A stretch of DNA of 64,000 nt from Pseudomonas migulae (GTDB taxonomy: Bacteria; Pseudomonadota; Gammaproteobacteria; Pseudomonadales; Pseudomonadaceae), in NCBI RefSeq assembly GCF_024169315.1, contig NZ_JALJWR010000001.1, positions 4,142,501-4,206,500 of the forward strand. The letters run 5' to 3'. Below are positions 46,135-54,612 of this stretch, piece by piece. The notes beneath the pieces were generated by a model, which was given only the letters and a program-made list of their open reading frames with translations, did not search any database and was not told the DNA's origin. The position numbers and the translations under genes are program-made. Within the stretch, counting starts at the first letter, position 1; every line of letters starts with the position of its first letter.

Positions 46135-47421
46135 ATGTTGAACAAGCGAATCAGCCTGATCGCTCTGGGGATGTTGAGCGCGACACAGGCCATGGCAAAC
46201 GACCAGGCCGAATCCAAGGGTTTTGTTGAAGACAGCAGCCTCAAAGTGCTGCTGCGCAATGCCTACATCAACCGTGACTACAAAGACGGCCGACCGGATA
46301 AAGCCGAGTGGGGCCAAGCGGCCATCGGTACGTTCTCGTCCGGTTTCACCCAAGGCACCGTCGGTGTGGGCGTGGACGCGTTCGGTCTGTACGCACTCCG
46401 CCTGGATGGCGGCAAAGGTCGTACCGGCGCGCAAGGTATCGACTTCTTCAAAAAAGGCGACAGCGGCAACGCGGCAGATGACCTGTCCAAAGGCGGCGCA
46501 GCGGTCAAATTCCGTCTCTCCAGCACCACACTGACTTACGGCGACCAGATGCCGGCCCTGCCGGTGTTGAGCTACGACAACGTGCGCCTGCTGCCGGAAA
46601 GCTACACCGGCACCCTGATCACCTCCAAGGAGATCAAAGGCCTGGAGCTGAACGCCGGTCGCTTCACCGCTGAATCGCGCAAAAGCGCTGAAGGTCGTGA
46701 CAGCGGTGGCTTGAAGTCGATCAACGTATTGGGCGGCAGCTACCAGTTCACCGAACAGTTCAAGGCAGCGGTGTACGCGTCTGACGTTGAAGACGTGTTG
46801 AAAAAGCAATACGTGAACGCCAACTACGTGTTCCCGATCGACAAGGATCAGTCCCTGACCCTGGACTTCAACGGCTACCGTACCAAGCTGGAAGATTCCT
46901 ACGTCCGCGAAAGCGGTGCGACCGGTGACGACAACAAGATCTGGAGCCTGGCAGCGACTTTCGCCACCGGCCCGCACTCGTTCACTGTCGCGCACCAGCG
47001 CAGCACCGGCGACAGCAACCTGGGCTACGCCTACGGCGGCTACCAGAAAGATCAAGGTCGCGTCGGCGATGGCGGCAACACCATCTACCTGGCGAACTCC
47101 TACTGGTCCGACTTCAACGCTGAAGACGAACGCAGCTGGCAGTTGGGCTACGGTCTGGATTTCAGCACCTTCGGCGTCCCGGGTCTGAGCTACAACGTGG
47201 CCTACGTGCGCGGCGACAACATCACCACCTCCACCAGCGAGGGCGGTACCGAGCGCGAAATCTTCAACCAGTTCAAGTACGTCGTGCAAAGCGGCCCGGC
47301 CAAAGACCTGAGCATCAAACTGCGTAGCTCGATCCTGCGTGTCGCGCAGAAATCCAGCGAGTACAACGTCAGCGGTAACGAAGTGCGTGTGTTCGTGGAC
47401 TACCCGATCAACATTTTCTGA
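46135..47421 (+). CDS. OprD-family outer membrane porin
   Basis: 428 residues. Signal peptide MLNKRISLIALGMLSATQAMA, then typical OprD features: GFVEDSSLKVLLRNAYINRDYKD at the mature N-terminus, EWGQAAIGTFSSGFTQGTVGVGVDAFGLYALRLDGG, and a C-terminus ending VFVDYPINIF with the terminal aromatic. OprD porins take up small organic acids or amino acids. It is followed by the KdgT/DUF1537/PdxA2 genes, so its likely cargo is the same sugar acid. AAGGAAAAG lies before the ATG. A terminator separates it from the permease gene, so it is its own unit. Confidence 0.92.
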   Translation: MLNKRISLIALGMLSATQAMANDQAESKGFVEDSSLKVLLRNAYINRDYKDGRPDKAEWGQAAIGTFSSGFTQGTVGVGVDAFGLYALRLDGGKGRTGAQGIDFFKKGDSGNAADDLSKGGAAVKFRLSSTTLTYGDQMPALPVLSYDNVRLLPESYTGTLITSKEIKGLELNAGRFTAESRKSAEGRDSGGLKSINVLGGSYQFTEQFKAAVYASDVEDVLKKQYVNANYVFPIDKDQSLTLDFNGYRTKLEDSYVRESGATGDDNKIWSLAATFATGPHSFTVAHQRSTGDSNLGYAYGGYQKDQGRVGDGGNTIYLANSYWSDFNAEDERSWQLGYGLDFSTFGVPGLSYNVAYVRGDNITTSTSEGGTEREIFNQFKYVVQSGPAKDLSIKLRSSILRVAQKSSEYNVSGNEVRVFVDYPINIF

Positions 47422-47466
47422 TGATCGGTTGCAGTATCGAAGCCTGATTCAAGGCTGACAAAGAAG

Positions 47467-47495
47467 AAGCCCCGACTGGTTCGGGGCTTTTTTTT
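47467..47495 (+). terminator. Rho-independent terminator of the OprD-type porin gene
   Basis: AAGCCCCGA-CTGG-TTCGGGGCTTTTTTTT: a 9-bp stem and T8, 46 bases after the stop. Confidence 0.93.
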
Positions 47496-47621
47496 GGGCG
47501 GCGCGAGGCTCTAGGTCGCGGCAAGCGCGTCAGTGCTCAAAGGTTACCCACGCAAAATGATCAAAACGAGCATACGAAATGATTGGTTTGCGCATTTTGT
47601 AAGGGTGGAATAAGATTATTT

Positions 47622-47656
47622 TGACTGAAGCAATCACTTCGTGATCGAATCAGTCA
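47622..47656. promoter_or_regulatory. Large imperfect palindrome, candidate operator of the sugar-acid operon
   Basis: The arms TGACTGAAGCAATCAC and GTGATCGAATCAGTCA match at 13 of 16 positions around a TTC centre. It lies 50 bases before the GTG start of the permease gene, next to promoter-like ACAATTATAAAAG and the ribosome site AGGAG. The cluster ends with a DeoR-family repressor gene, the natural candidate to bind here. Confidence 0.55.
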
Positions 47657-47705
47657 GTTTCGAGGTGAAACACGTCTTACCCTACAATTATAAAAGGAGA
47701 CCCTC

Positions 47706-48719
47706 GTGGCCCAGATTCCTATCAAGCGCACCATAGAACGCATCCCGGGCGGCATGATGATTGTGCCTCTGCTGATTGGTTCGCTGGTGGCAACCTTCCT
47801 GCCTGACACGCCAAAATTTTTCGGCTCGTTCACCAATGCTTTGTTCACCGGGGCGCTGCCTATCCTCGCGGTGTTCTATGTCTGCATGGGCGCGAGCATC
47901 AACATCAAAGCCACGCCTTACTTGCTCAAGAAGGGCGGCACGCTGCTCATCACCAAAGTCGGTATCGCCGTGCTCATCGGCATCATCCTCGGGCATTTCC
48001 TCGGCGAGCAGCCGATTTCGTCTGGTCTGTTCGCCGGCATCTCGACGCTGGCGGTGGTCGCCGCGATGAACGACACCAACGGCGGCTTGTACATGGCGCT
48101 GATGGGACAGTACGGTCGCTCCGAAGACGTCGGTGCCTACTCGGTCATGTCCCTTGAGTCCGGTCCTTTTCTGACCATGGTCACCCTGGGCATCGCCGGT
48201 CTGTCGGCGTTTCCGTGGCCGACGTTGGTGGGCAGCATCCTGCCGCTGGCGCTGGGCATGCTGTTGGGTAATCTCGACCGTGACATGCGCGATTTCCTGG
48301 CCAAGGCCGTTCCGGTGATGATTCCGTTCTTCGCCCTGGCACTGGGCGCCAGCCTGGACTTGCATAACGTCTGGCAGGCCGGTTTGCTGGGTCTTGGCAT
48401 GGGCGTGGCGGTGGTCGTGCTGACCGGCATTCCGCTGTTCTTCGCTGATCGCTTGACCGGTGGCACAGGTGTCGCCGGTGTCGCCGCGGCCACTACCGCC
48501 GGGAACGCTGCAGCCGTTCCTGCGCTGATCGCAGCGGCCAATCCGGTTTACGCCGAAGCCGCCAAGAGCGCGACCATATTGGTAGCAGCCTGTGTGGTGG
48601 TCACCGCGATCCTTGCGCCGATACTCACCGCAGCCGTCGCCAAGCGCGTGCAACAGCGCAACCCCGTCGTCATTCCTGAGCAGGAGATCGAACCTCAAAA
48701 GCAGGAGGCCCTGCGATGA
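47706..48719 (+). CDS. kdgT: KdgT-type 2-keto-3-deoxygluconate/sugar-acid permease
   Basis: 337 residues from GTG at 47706 (AGGAG 6 bases before). About ten hydrophobic helices; [28 protein letters not shown] at the N-terminus and [26 protein letters not shown] are hallmarks of the KDGT family. It imports a sugar acid with protons. Its stop overlaps the kinase start by ATGA. With DUF1537 kinase and PdxA2 next to it, the substrate is more likely D-threonate or D-erythronate than 2-keto-3-deoxygluconate. Confidence 0.9.
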   Translation: MAQIPIKRTIERIPGGMMIVPLLIGSLVATFLPDTPKFFGSFTNALFTGALPILAVFYVCMGASINIKATPYLLKKGGTLLITKVGIAVLIGIILGHFLGEQPISSGLFAGISTLAVVAAMNDTNGGLYMALMGQYGRSEDVGAYSVMSLESGPFLTMVTLGIAGLSAFPWPTLVGSILPLALGMLLGNLDRDMRDFLAKAVPVMIPFFALALGASLDLHNVWQAGLLGLGMGVAVVVLTGIPLFFADRLTGGTGVAGVAAATTAGNAAAVPALIAAANPVYAEAAKSATILVAACVVVTAILAPILTAAVAKRVQQRNPVVIPEQEIEPQKQEALR

Positions 48720-49996
48720 GGATTCTGATCATCGCGGATGATCTGTCCGGTGCGGCGGATTGCGCCATCGGTTTTGCGAGCGTGGGGCTGCAAACGGTGG
48801 TCACGCTCGACCCCTTGAATGACAAGGCCGATGCGCAGGTGATTGCCGCCGACACGGACACCCGGCGCTTGTCGCCGGCGCGGGCCGCCGAGCGCACCGT
48901 TGCGGCATTCAAGGCGCTGCATCGGCCGGGGCAACGGCTGTACAAGAAAATCGATTCGACCCTGCGCGGCAACTGGGCGGCGGAAGTCGCCGCCCTGCAA
49001 CCCTTGGCCGGCCTGGCCATCGTCGCCCCGGCGTTCCCCGCCACGGGGCGCACATTGCGCGGCGGCCGGGTGTTCGTGAACGGCCAGCCACTGGAAACCA
49101 CCGACACCTGGAAACTTGAAAACGCCGATCGCCCGGCTGACGTCGAAGCCATGCTCATCGCCGCTGGCCTGAGCACCGCGAAGCTGGACCTCGACACCTT
49201 GCGCGGCAACGAAAAGGCGCTCGCGCAACACATTGCCGAAGTCGCCCGCAGCGGCACCCAAGCGCTGATCGTCGATGCGCAAACCGAAGACGATCTGCTG
49301 ACTCTCGCTCGACTGACCGCGTCGATGGAGCAGCCGCTGTTCTGGATCGGCTCGGGCGGCCTGGCGCGGGAGATCGCCAGTCTTCCGGATTTCTCCGAAG
49401 CACGATTTACGGCCATCGAACCGACCGCGCGGGAAAAAAGCCAGGCGCCGATTCTGATCCTCGTCGGCAGCCTCTCCGGTGTCTGCGAACGGCAATGCGC
49501 GTTGCTCAAGGAGCGTGGCGGCGTCAGCGAACTGGTCGTCCCGCCCGAGGTCCTTCGCCAAGGCACAACCCATGGCGACTGGGCGATGTGGCAAGCGCGG
49601 ATCGGCGAACAACTGGACGGCTGGAGTGACCTGCTGCTGCGCATCGGTCGCGATGAGGCGTTCGATCCGCAAGAGGGCGCGCAACTCTCGACCATGCTGG
49701 CCGTATTGGTAGAGCCACATTTCGCCAAGGTCGGCGGCCTGATCGCCACGGGCGGTGAGACCGCACGGGCCATATTGACCACCGTCGGCATCGACAGCCT
49801 GCAACTGCTGGCCGAAGTCGAAGCCGGGGTCGCCTACGCCCGCCCAACTGTTTCCCGGCAAGGCCATTGTCCCGGCATCGTGACCAAGGCCGGCGCGTTC
49901 GGCACCGATCACGCTTTGTATGCGGCATGGCAACACTTGAGCGAAAGCGCCGATCGCTCCCCGCCCCAACGCACACGAATCCAAGGACTCGAATGA
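48716..49996 (+). CDS. Four-carbon acid sugar kinase (DUF1537 family)
   Basis: 426 residues. The N-terminal domain carries [18 protein letters not shown] and [16 protein letters not shown] with [15 protein letters not shown]; the C-terminal nucleotide-binding domain carries [11 protein letters not shown] and [14 protein letters not shown]. The family phosphorylates the 4-hydroxyl of D-threonate, D-erythronate or related acids with ATP (DtnK, DenK, OtnK). The exact specificity cannot be read from sequence. ATGA overlaps with the permease and the dehydrogenase on either side show tight coupling. Confidence 0.9.
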   Translation: MRILIIADDLSGAADCAIGFASVGLQTVVTLDPLNDKADAQVIAADTDTRRLSPARAAERTVAAFKALHRPGQRLYKKIDSTLRGNWAAEVAALQPLAGLAIVAPAFPATGRTLRGGRVFVNGQPLETTDTWKLENADRPADVEAMLIAAGLSTAKLDLDTLRGNEKALAQHIAEVARSGTQALIVDAQTEDDLLTLARLTASMEQPLFWIGSGGLAREIASLPDFSEARFTAIEPTAREKSQAPILILVGSLSGVCERQCALLKERGGVSELVVPPEVLRQGTTHGDWAMWQARIGEQLDGWSDLLLRIGRDEAFDPQEGAQLSTMLAVLVEPHFAKVGGLIATGGETARAILTTVGIDSLQLLAEVEAGVAYARPTVSRQGHCPGIVTKAGAFGTDHALYAAWQHLSESADRSPPQRTRIQGLE

Positions 49997-51003
49997 ACAC
50001 TATGAGCAACTACCTCCCCGTCATCGGCATCACCATGGGCGACGCCTCGGGTGTCGGTCCGGAAATCATCGTCAAGAGCCTGACTCACGACATCGTCTAT
50101 CAACAATGCCGACCGCTGGTGATTGGTGATGCGCGCCGGCTCGAACAGGCCAACGTCATCGTCGGCGGCAGCGCCAAAGTGCGCCGTATCAAGGACGCCT
50201 CCGAGGCGCGATACGAGGCCGGCGTCATCGACTGCATCGACCTCGACCTGATCCCTGACGACCTGCCGTTCGGCGAACTGTCGGCCATCGCCGGTGACGC
50301 TGCCTACCAATACATTGCCCGCGCCGTGCAACTGGCCGAAGCCAGCCAGATTGATGCCATTTGCACTGCGCCGCTGAACAAGGAAGCGCTGCACGCCGGC
50401 GGCCACAAGTACCCTGGCCACACCGAAATGCTCGCGCACCTGACCAACGTCGATGAAGTGTCGATGATGCTGGTGGCGCCGCAGCTGCGGGTGATTCACG
50501 TCACGACCCACATCGGCATCATCGACGCGATCCGCAAGATCGAGCCGGGCCTGGTCCAGCGCACCATCGAGCGCGGCAACGCGACACTGATCAAGGCCGG
50601 CATCGCCCGTCCGCGGATCGGCGTGTGCGGGATCAACCCACATGCTGGTGAAAACGGTCTGTTTGGTTATGGCGAAGAGGAAGAAAAAATCATCCCGGCA
50701 GTGAAGCTGTTGCAGGAACGTGGCCTCGATGTCACCGGTCCGTTGCCGGCCGACACGCTGTTCTTCCGCGCTGGCCGCGGTGACTTCGATCTGGTGGTCG
50801 CGATGTATCACGACCAGGGCCACGGCCCGGTCAAAGTGCTCGGTCTTGAAGCAGGCGTAAACGTCACCGTCGGCCTGGACGTGATCCGCACCTCGGTCGA
50901 CCACGGCACCGCATTCGACATCGCCGGTAAAGGCATCGCCGATGAACGCAGCCTGCTCGAAGCGCTGCGCCAGGGTGCCGAGCTGGCCACGCGACGGGGA
51001 TGA
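49993..51003 (+). CDS. pdxA2: PdxA2-type 4-phospho-D-threonate/erythronate 3-dehydrogenase
   Basis: 336 residues from the ATG at 49993, which gives the ATGA overlap with the kinase stop; an ATG three codons later is also possible. PdxA fold: GITMGDASGVGPEIIVKSL, the metal-binding HTEMLAHLT and MYHDQGHGPVKVLGLE. PdxA2 proteins oxidise and decarboxylate 4-phospho-D-threonate (or erythronate) to dihydroxyacetone phosphate and CO2 with NAD. Pairing with DUF1537 kinase rather than pyridoxine genes argues for the catabolic PdxA2 role. Confidence 0.88.
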   Translation: MNTMSNYLPVIGITMGDASGVGPEIIVKSLTHDIVYQQCRPLVIGDARRLEQANVIVGGSAKVRRIKDASEARYEAGVIDCIDLDLIPDDLPFGELSAIAGDAAYQYIARAVQLAEASQIDAICTAPLNKEALHAGGHKYPGHTEMLAHLTNVDEVSMMLVAPQLRVIHVTTHIGIIDAIRKIEPGLVQRTIERGNATLIKAGIARPRIGVCGINPHAGENGLFGYGEEEEKIIPAVKLLQERGLDVTGPLPADTLFFRAGRGDFDLVVAMYHDQGHGPVKVLGLEAGVNVTVGLDVIRTSVDHGTAFDIAGKGIADERSLLEALRQGAELATRRG

Positions 51004-51058
51004 GCCGCACGGGCGCTGTCGTGTAAGATCGACCACCGTCCACCACGCGAGACCCGCC

Positions 51059-51832
51059 ATGAAAGCCTCCGAACGCCACCGCGCCATCCTCGACCTCGTA
51101 CGCATCGGCGATGCCAACGTCGAGCAATTGAGCGCGGCGCTCGGAGTCTCGGAAGCGACAGTGCGACGCGACCTGACCATGCTCGCCAAACAGCGACACC
51201 TGGTGAGAACCTACGGCGGCGCCACTGCCGTGGTCGGCGTTCATGAGCCGGAAGCTTCGCTCGAAGAACGCAAGACGTCTCAGTGGGAACAAAAAGACGC
51301 CATCGCCCAGGCTGCGGCGGCGCATGTCCAGGATGGCGATACCGTGCTGCTCGATGGCGGCACCACCTGCGCCGCACTGGCCCATCATTTGTGCTCGCGA
51401 CAAGACGTGCATGTGGTGACCAATAACCTGCTGGCCGTGATGACCCTGGCTAATGCGCCGGGTATTCGCCTGACCTTGATCGGCGGCGATTTGCGCGGTT
51501 CGAGCATGAGCACATTAGGACCATTGGCGGAGCTGACGTTGAGTCGGTTGAGTGTCGACAAGGCCTTTCTTGGTGCGGATGGCGTGGTGGCGGAGTTTGG
51601 TTTGTGTGAAGCGAGCGCGCAGCAGGCGTATCTCAAGGAATGCATCATCAAACGGGCGGCACAAATCGTCGTCCTTGCCGACACCGATAAACTCGGCCGC
51701 GCCCGTCAACAGCATTGGACGCCGATTGAGCGGGAGTGGCGGTTGATTACCGGTGCCACTGCCGATGAATCTGCTCTCGCACCGTTTCATGCCCTCAAGC
51801 AAATCACCGTGGAAACCGTAACCGTCGAATAA
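51059..51832 (+). CDS. DeoR-family transcriptional regulator
   Basis: 257 residues from the ATG at 51059. HTH domain (about 1-55: MKASERHRAILDLVRIGDANVEQLSAALGVSEATVRRDL) and a DeoR C-terminal sugar-phosphate sensor domain with IPLDGGTTC-like DTVLLDGGTTCAALAHHL, FLGADGV and IVLADTDKLGR. It lies 55 bases after pdxA2 on the same strand and likely represses the operon until a phosphorylated intermediate appears; the candidate operator is at 47622. Confidence 0.92.
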   Translation: MKASERHRAILDLVRIGDANVEQLSAALGVSEATVRRDLTMLAKQRHLVRTYGGATAVVGVHEPEASLEERKTSQWEQKDAIAQAAAAHVQDGDTVLLDGGTTCAALAHHLCSRQDVHVVTNNLLAVMTLANAPGIRLTLIGGDLRGSSMSTLGPLAELTLSRLSVDKAFLGADGVVAEFGLCEASAQQAYLKECIIKRAAQIVVLADTDKLGRARQQHWTPIEREWRLITGATADESALAPFHALKQITVETVTVE

Positions 51833-51840
51833 TTGCCCCC

Positions 51841-51866
51841 CTGTGGCGAGCGAGCTTGCTCGCGCT
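51841..51866. repeat. Single REP-like sequence
   Basis: CTGTGGCGAGCGAGCTTGCT followed by CGCGCT, a lone REP variant just after the DeoR gene. Confidence 0.75.
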
Positions 51867-51950
51867 GGGTCGCGTAGCGGCCCCAAAAAATCTCACAAGC
51901 AACGCCGTTTTTTGCACTCAGGCGTTATTAACCTCCCTCGCGACAAGGCT

Positions 51951-52053
51951 CATGTCGCAGAAATCCAATTTCGGCGACACGTTCCTCCAACATGTCGTCC
52001 GCAGCGACACGTTCCCAAGACGTGTCGCAAAAAGTGAAAAATTGCGACACGTT
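51951..52053. repeat. Array of GCGACACGTT motifs
   Basis: GCGACACGTTC at 51974-51984 and 52004-52014 and GCGACACGTT at 52044-52053, with inverted CATGTCG at 51951-51957 and 51991-51997 and CGTGTCGC at 52021-52028. The direct copies start exactly 30 and 40 bases apart, about three and four helical turns. No gene is seen in 51867-52090; the role of the array is unknown. Confidence 0.7.
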
Positions 52054-52090
52054 GTGGCCTCATGCGCTGCGAAGCGGACGCGTTGAATGC

Positions 52091-52120
52091 AAAAAGCCCC
52101 GATTGATTCGGGGCTTTTTA
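52091..52120. terminator. Bidirectional terminator between the DeoR gene side and the DUF3077 gene
   Basis: AAAAAGCCCCGA-TTGA-TTCGGGGCTTTTTA: a perfect GC-rich stem with A- and T-runs between convergent transcripts. Confidence 0.92.
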
Positions 52121-52142
52121 TGCGTGCGATTTAGAGACAACG

Positions 52143-52424
52143 TCACTGGCTGCAGTTGCTACCCGGCGCATCAAGCACCTTCGCCACATCATCGATGATT
52201 GCCTTACTCATATCCTGCAAGAAATGCGACGCCCAGGCATGCCGGTCGGAATCGCGAATCATGGCTGCGTCTGATGCCAGCAATTTGGAGATATGGAGCA
52301 GATCTGATGCGTGGTAAAGCGCTCGTATGATCGGGACATCCCGGTTGACTCGGAATAGAGGTTGGTTGTCGTGATAGGAGAAGGGGGTGAGGCCGATGGT
52401 TTTTAGATCTTGAGGGTTGGTCAT
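52143..52424 (-). CDS. DUF3077-family small protein
   Basis: 93 residues with an AGAGGTGCCC ribosome-site region before the ATG. The block LFRVNRDVPIIRALYHASDLLHISKLLASDAA and the helical WASHFLQDMSKAIIDDVAKVL tail fit DUF3077, a Pseudomonas family of unknown role; no catalytic residues stand out. It has the same layout as the paralogous proteins at 15456 and 16311. The structured leader copy B lies upstream on the same strand, ending 138 bases before the ATG. Confidence 0.8.
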   Translation of the reverse strand: MTNPQDLKTIGLTPFSYHDNQPLFRVNRDVPIIRALYHASDLLHISKLLASDAAMIRDSDRHAWASHFLQDMSKAIIDDVAKVLDAPGSNCSQ

Positions 52425-52562
52425 TGGGCACCTCTGCTTTTTGGGCGGTGGTGGGTGCTAACCAGTGAAGCAGAAATAAATTTGAACGGATTGATACCGG
52501 GCATTAGCAATCTCCTACATTAAGTGAGCGCTACCACGTTCGTTCTCAGGCGAATGGGTGAC

Positions 52563-52742
52563 AGCTGTGCGCAGGCTGAGAACCGGAAATGTAGGAAACC
52601 GGCAGACCCGAAGGTCTCCCACGCACAGCCGCCATTACACGGAAATGCAGGCACAAAAAAACGCCGACAATCGTGATTTGGGGCGCTCGTGCGCCTACAT
52701 ATTACCCGGGTTCTCAGGCCCAGTCGCTGAATTGGCAGCGAC
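52563..52742 (-). promoter_or_regulatory. Candidate structured 5' leader RNA, copy B
   Basis: On the minus strand: terminal hairpin GTCGCTG-CCAATT-CAGCGAC (52723-52742), about 90 bases of weaker pairing including GGCGCACGAGCGCC (52681-52694), then an outer helix pairing CGCACAGC (52622-52629) with GCTGTGCG (52564-52571). Inside it is the hairpin AGACC-TTCG-GGTCT (52604-52617; a UUCG loop on the minus strand). Order and terminal hairpin match copy A at 15811-15988, while the inner sequences differ, as expected for conserved RNA structure. Confidence 0.55.
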
Positions 52743-52844
52743 GGGATGAAGGTAGCTTGAGGGCTGCGGATGCGCAATCGTGGCTAGGTGGTGGCGTGGG
52801 TGGAAAATTTTAGGGTGGAGATCAGACGATCGAGCATTGCTCAG

Positions 52845-52865
52845 CTGTACGGCAAAGCCGTACAG
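52845..52865. promoter_or_regulatory. Perfect palindrome, likely operator of the HigBA-type locus
   Basis: CTGTACGGC-AAA-GCCGTACAG, a perfect 9-bp inverted repeat, ends 8 bases before the toxin reading frame. Type II toxin-antitoxin loci are usually autorepressed by the antitoxin at such sites. Confidence 0.75.
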
Positions 52866-52873
52866 TCGGGCTC

Positions 52874-53210
52874 ATTTTCACTATTATCGAAACCGAAATT
52901 TTCAAGCGTTACGCTGAATCCATTTGGGACGATGGCGAACGTCATGAATTCATTACCTGGCTGGCGGCTAACCCGTTGGCTGGCGGCTAACCCGTTGGCC
53001 GGCGATGTGGTTCCTGGCAGCGGTGGTCTGCGCAAGGTTCGTTGGTCCCGTAGCGGGATGGGCAAACGAGGTGGTACACGTGTTATTTACTACAACACGC
53101 TTTCAGAAGGCTCTATCTGGTTGCTTATCGCCTATACCAAGGCGAAATTCGACAATTTACCCGCAGCCTTCCTTAAGCAACTGAAGGAGGAAATCAGCAA
53201 TGGTCAATGA
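52874..53210 (+). pseudogene. HigB/RelE-type toxin gene inactivated by a 19-bp tandem duplication
   Basis: From 52874 the frame reads (ATT)FTIIETEIFKRYAESIWDDGERHEFITWLAANPLAG and then stops. After the duplicated 19 bases another frame continues GDVVPGSGGLRKVRW, GKRGGTRVIYYN, WLLIAYTKAKFDNLPAAFLKQLKEEI to the stop at 53210. Removing one copy of the duplication joins the two into a normal toxin of about 105 residues. The expected start codon also reads ATT, with no ATG, GTG or TTG in frame back to a stop. So there are probably two lesions. The antitoxin gene downstream overlaps the toxin end and is intact. Confidence 0.85.
52961..52998 (+). repeat. 19-bp perfect tandem duplication
   Basis: CTGGCGGCTAACCCGTTGG occurs twice in a row (52961-52979 and 52980-52998). 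Nineteen is not a multiple of three, so the duplication shifts the toxin frame. Confidence 0.95.
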
Positions 53211-53484
53211 ACTGGAGCAATTCCAGCAGGACTTGCTGGACTCTGTACGTCAAATGAAAGCCGGCAAAGCGGCTCGCGTGACAGAGGTGCCGCTGTCAGC
53301 AGCTGCTGAAGCGCGTGCCAAAGTGGGTATTTCTCAAAGTGCGTTCGCTAAACTGATTGGAGTCAGTTTGCGAACGTTGCAGGATTGGGAGCAAGGGCGT
53401 CGGCAACCGACGGGAGCGGCGCAAACGCTGCTGCGTGTTGCGAGTCAGCATCCTGAGGCTTTGCGTGACCTGCAAGCAGTCTAG
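53200..53484 (+). CDS. HigA-type HTH antitoxin
   Basis: 94 residues with a strong AAGGAGG site 9 bases before the ATG. HTH_XRE domain in the C-terminal half: ARAKVGISQSAFAKLIGVSLRTLQDWEQGRRQPTGAAQTLL (about 45-85). The gene overlaps the last 11 bases of the broken toxin gene, the usual toxin-first HigBA order. It probably still binds the palindrome at 52845. The chimeric protein at 14856-15371 carries the N-terminal half of a related antitoxin. Confidence 0.88.
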   Translation: MVNELEQFQQDLLDSVRQMKAGKAARVTEVPLSAAAEARAKVGISQSAFAKLIGVSLRTLQDWEQGRRQPTGAAQTLLRVASQHPEALRDLQAV

Positions 53485-53694
53485 GACTAGGGAAAGGCCA
53501 GATTTGTTTCACGTAACCAATCTGGCCATTTAAAGATCACTGTTCCATTTTTTCGGCGCATATCTCGACTAGTCATTACACCACGTAACTAATGATGTTC
53601 CCGCCCCCACCTTTATCCCCACCCCCCAAACTCCTACATTGAGCTCCAACACCTACCCATCATCCCGATGGTCAGGTCACTGGAGATCTTCCTC

Positions 53695-53916
53695 ATGCCT
53701 TTCGTAAGCGTTCGCATCACCCGCGATGGTGTTACCTCTGAGCAGAAAGCTCAGGTGATCGCCGAAATCACTGAAACACTGGAACGCGTCCTCAAGAAGG
53801 ACCCGCACCTGACCCACATCGTGATCGAAGAAGTCGACACCGATAACTGGGGCTACGCCGGCATTACCACCACCCAGTACCGCAAGCAACTGGCTGAAAA
53901 GGAGGGCAAGTCGTGA
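53695..53916 (+). CDS. 4-oxalocrotonate tautomerase-family protein
   Basis: 73 residues from the ATG at 53695. MPFVSVRITRDGVTSEQKAQVI starts with Pro2, which becomes the N-terminal catalytic proline after Met removal. The rest (IVIEEVDTDNWGYAGITTTQY) fits the small tautomerase fold. The GTG of the next gene overlaps its stop. The substrate is unknown. Confidence 0.9.
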   Translation: MPFVSVRITRDGVTSEQKAQVIAEITETLERVLKKDPHLTHIVIEEVDTDNWGYAGITTTQYRKQLAEKEGKS

Positions 53917-54569
53917 CGCCTTCAGTCTCCATCGATTTCGTTTCCGACGTGGTGTGCCCGTGGTGCGCCCTGGGCGCGACGGCGTTAGAGCAAGCGATCG
54001 CGAACGTGGCCGGTGAAGTCTCGGTAGAGCTGACCTACAAGCCCTTCGAGTTGAACCCGAACATGCCGCCGGAAGGTGAGAAAGCCGTTGAGCATTTGAT
54101 GCGCAAATACGGGCGCACCGCCGAAGACGTTGCCGCCGGTAAAGCGATGCAGATCGAACGCGGCAAGGCCATCGGGTTCACCTTCGATCTGGAAAAGCGC
54201 AGCCACTTCTACAACACGTTTGATGCTCACCGGTTGCTGTTTTGGGCGTTGCAGGAAGGGCGGCAAGTCGCGCTGAAAAAGATCCTGCTGCGCGGTTACT
54301 TCACCGACGGCCAGAACCCGAGCGATCGCGAGACGCTGGTTCGTTTGGCCGCGGAAGCGGGACTGGATGCAGCAGCCGCTCAAGAGGTGTTGACGTCCGG
54401 CGCGTTCGCCAAAGAAGTGCGTGAACTTGAAGCGTTTTACCAGCAACGCGGCGTCAACTCGGTTCCGGCCATGGTGCTTAACGGTCGTCACCTGGTGTCC
54501 GGTTCGCAGTCGGTCGAGTACTACGAGCAAATGTTGAGACAAATGGCGAAGGAACCCGCCGAAGCCTGA
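53913..54569 (+). CDS. DsbA-family oxidoreductase, FrnE-like
   Basis: 218 residues from GTG at 53913, overlapping the tautomerase stop (GTGA). Redox motif Cys15-Pro-Trp-Cys18 in DVVCPWCALGATALEQA; FELNPNMPPEG, a helical insert and VNSVPAMVLNGRHLVSGSQSVE (cis-Pro loop) follow. No signal peptide, so cytosolic. FrnE-like proteins act as disulfide isomerases or in polyketide/xenobiotic redox steps. Second gene of a tautomerase-FrnE-SDR operon. Confidence 0.9.
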   Translation: MTPSVSIDFVSDVVCPWCALGATALEQAIANVAGEVSVELTYKPFELNPNMPPEGEKAVEHLMRKYGRTAEDVAAGKAMQIERGKAIGFTFDLEKRSHFYNTFDAHRLLFWALQEGRQVALKKILLRGYFTDGQNPSDRETLVRLAAEAGLDAAAAQEVLTSGAFAKEVRELEAFYQQRGVNSVPAMVLNGRHLVSGSQSVEYYEQMLRQMAKEPAEA

Positions 54570-54612
54570 TTCATTACTTTTTTAAACCATCATTTTTCAG
54601 TAGAGGTTCATC

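Noticed and set aside
52788-53210. Plus-strand frame of 140 codons covering the toxin region
   Set aside because: Its first half is out of frame with the toxin family and only the second half matches; it is the result of the 19-bp duplication, not a real start.
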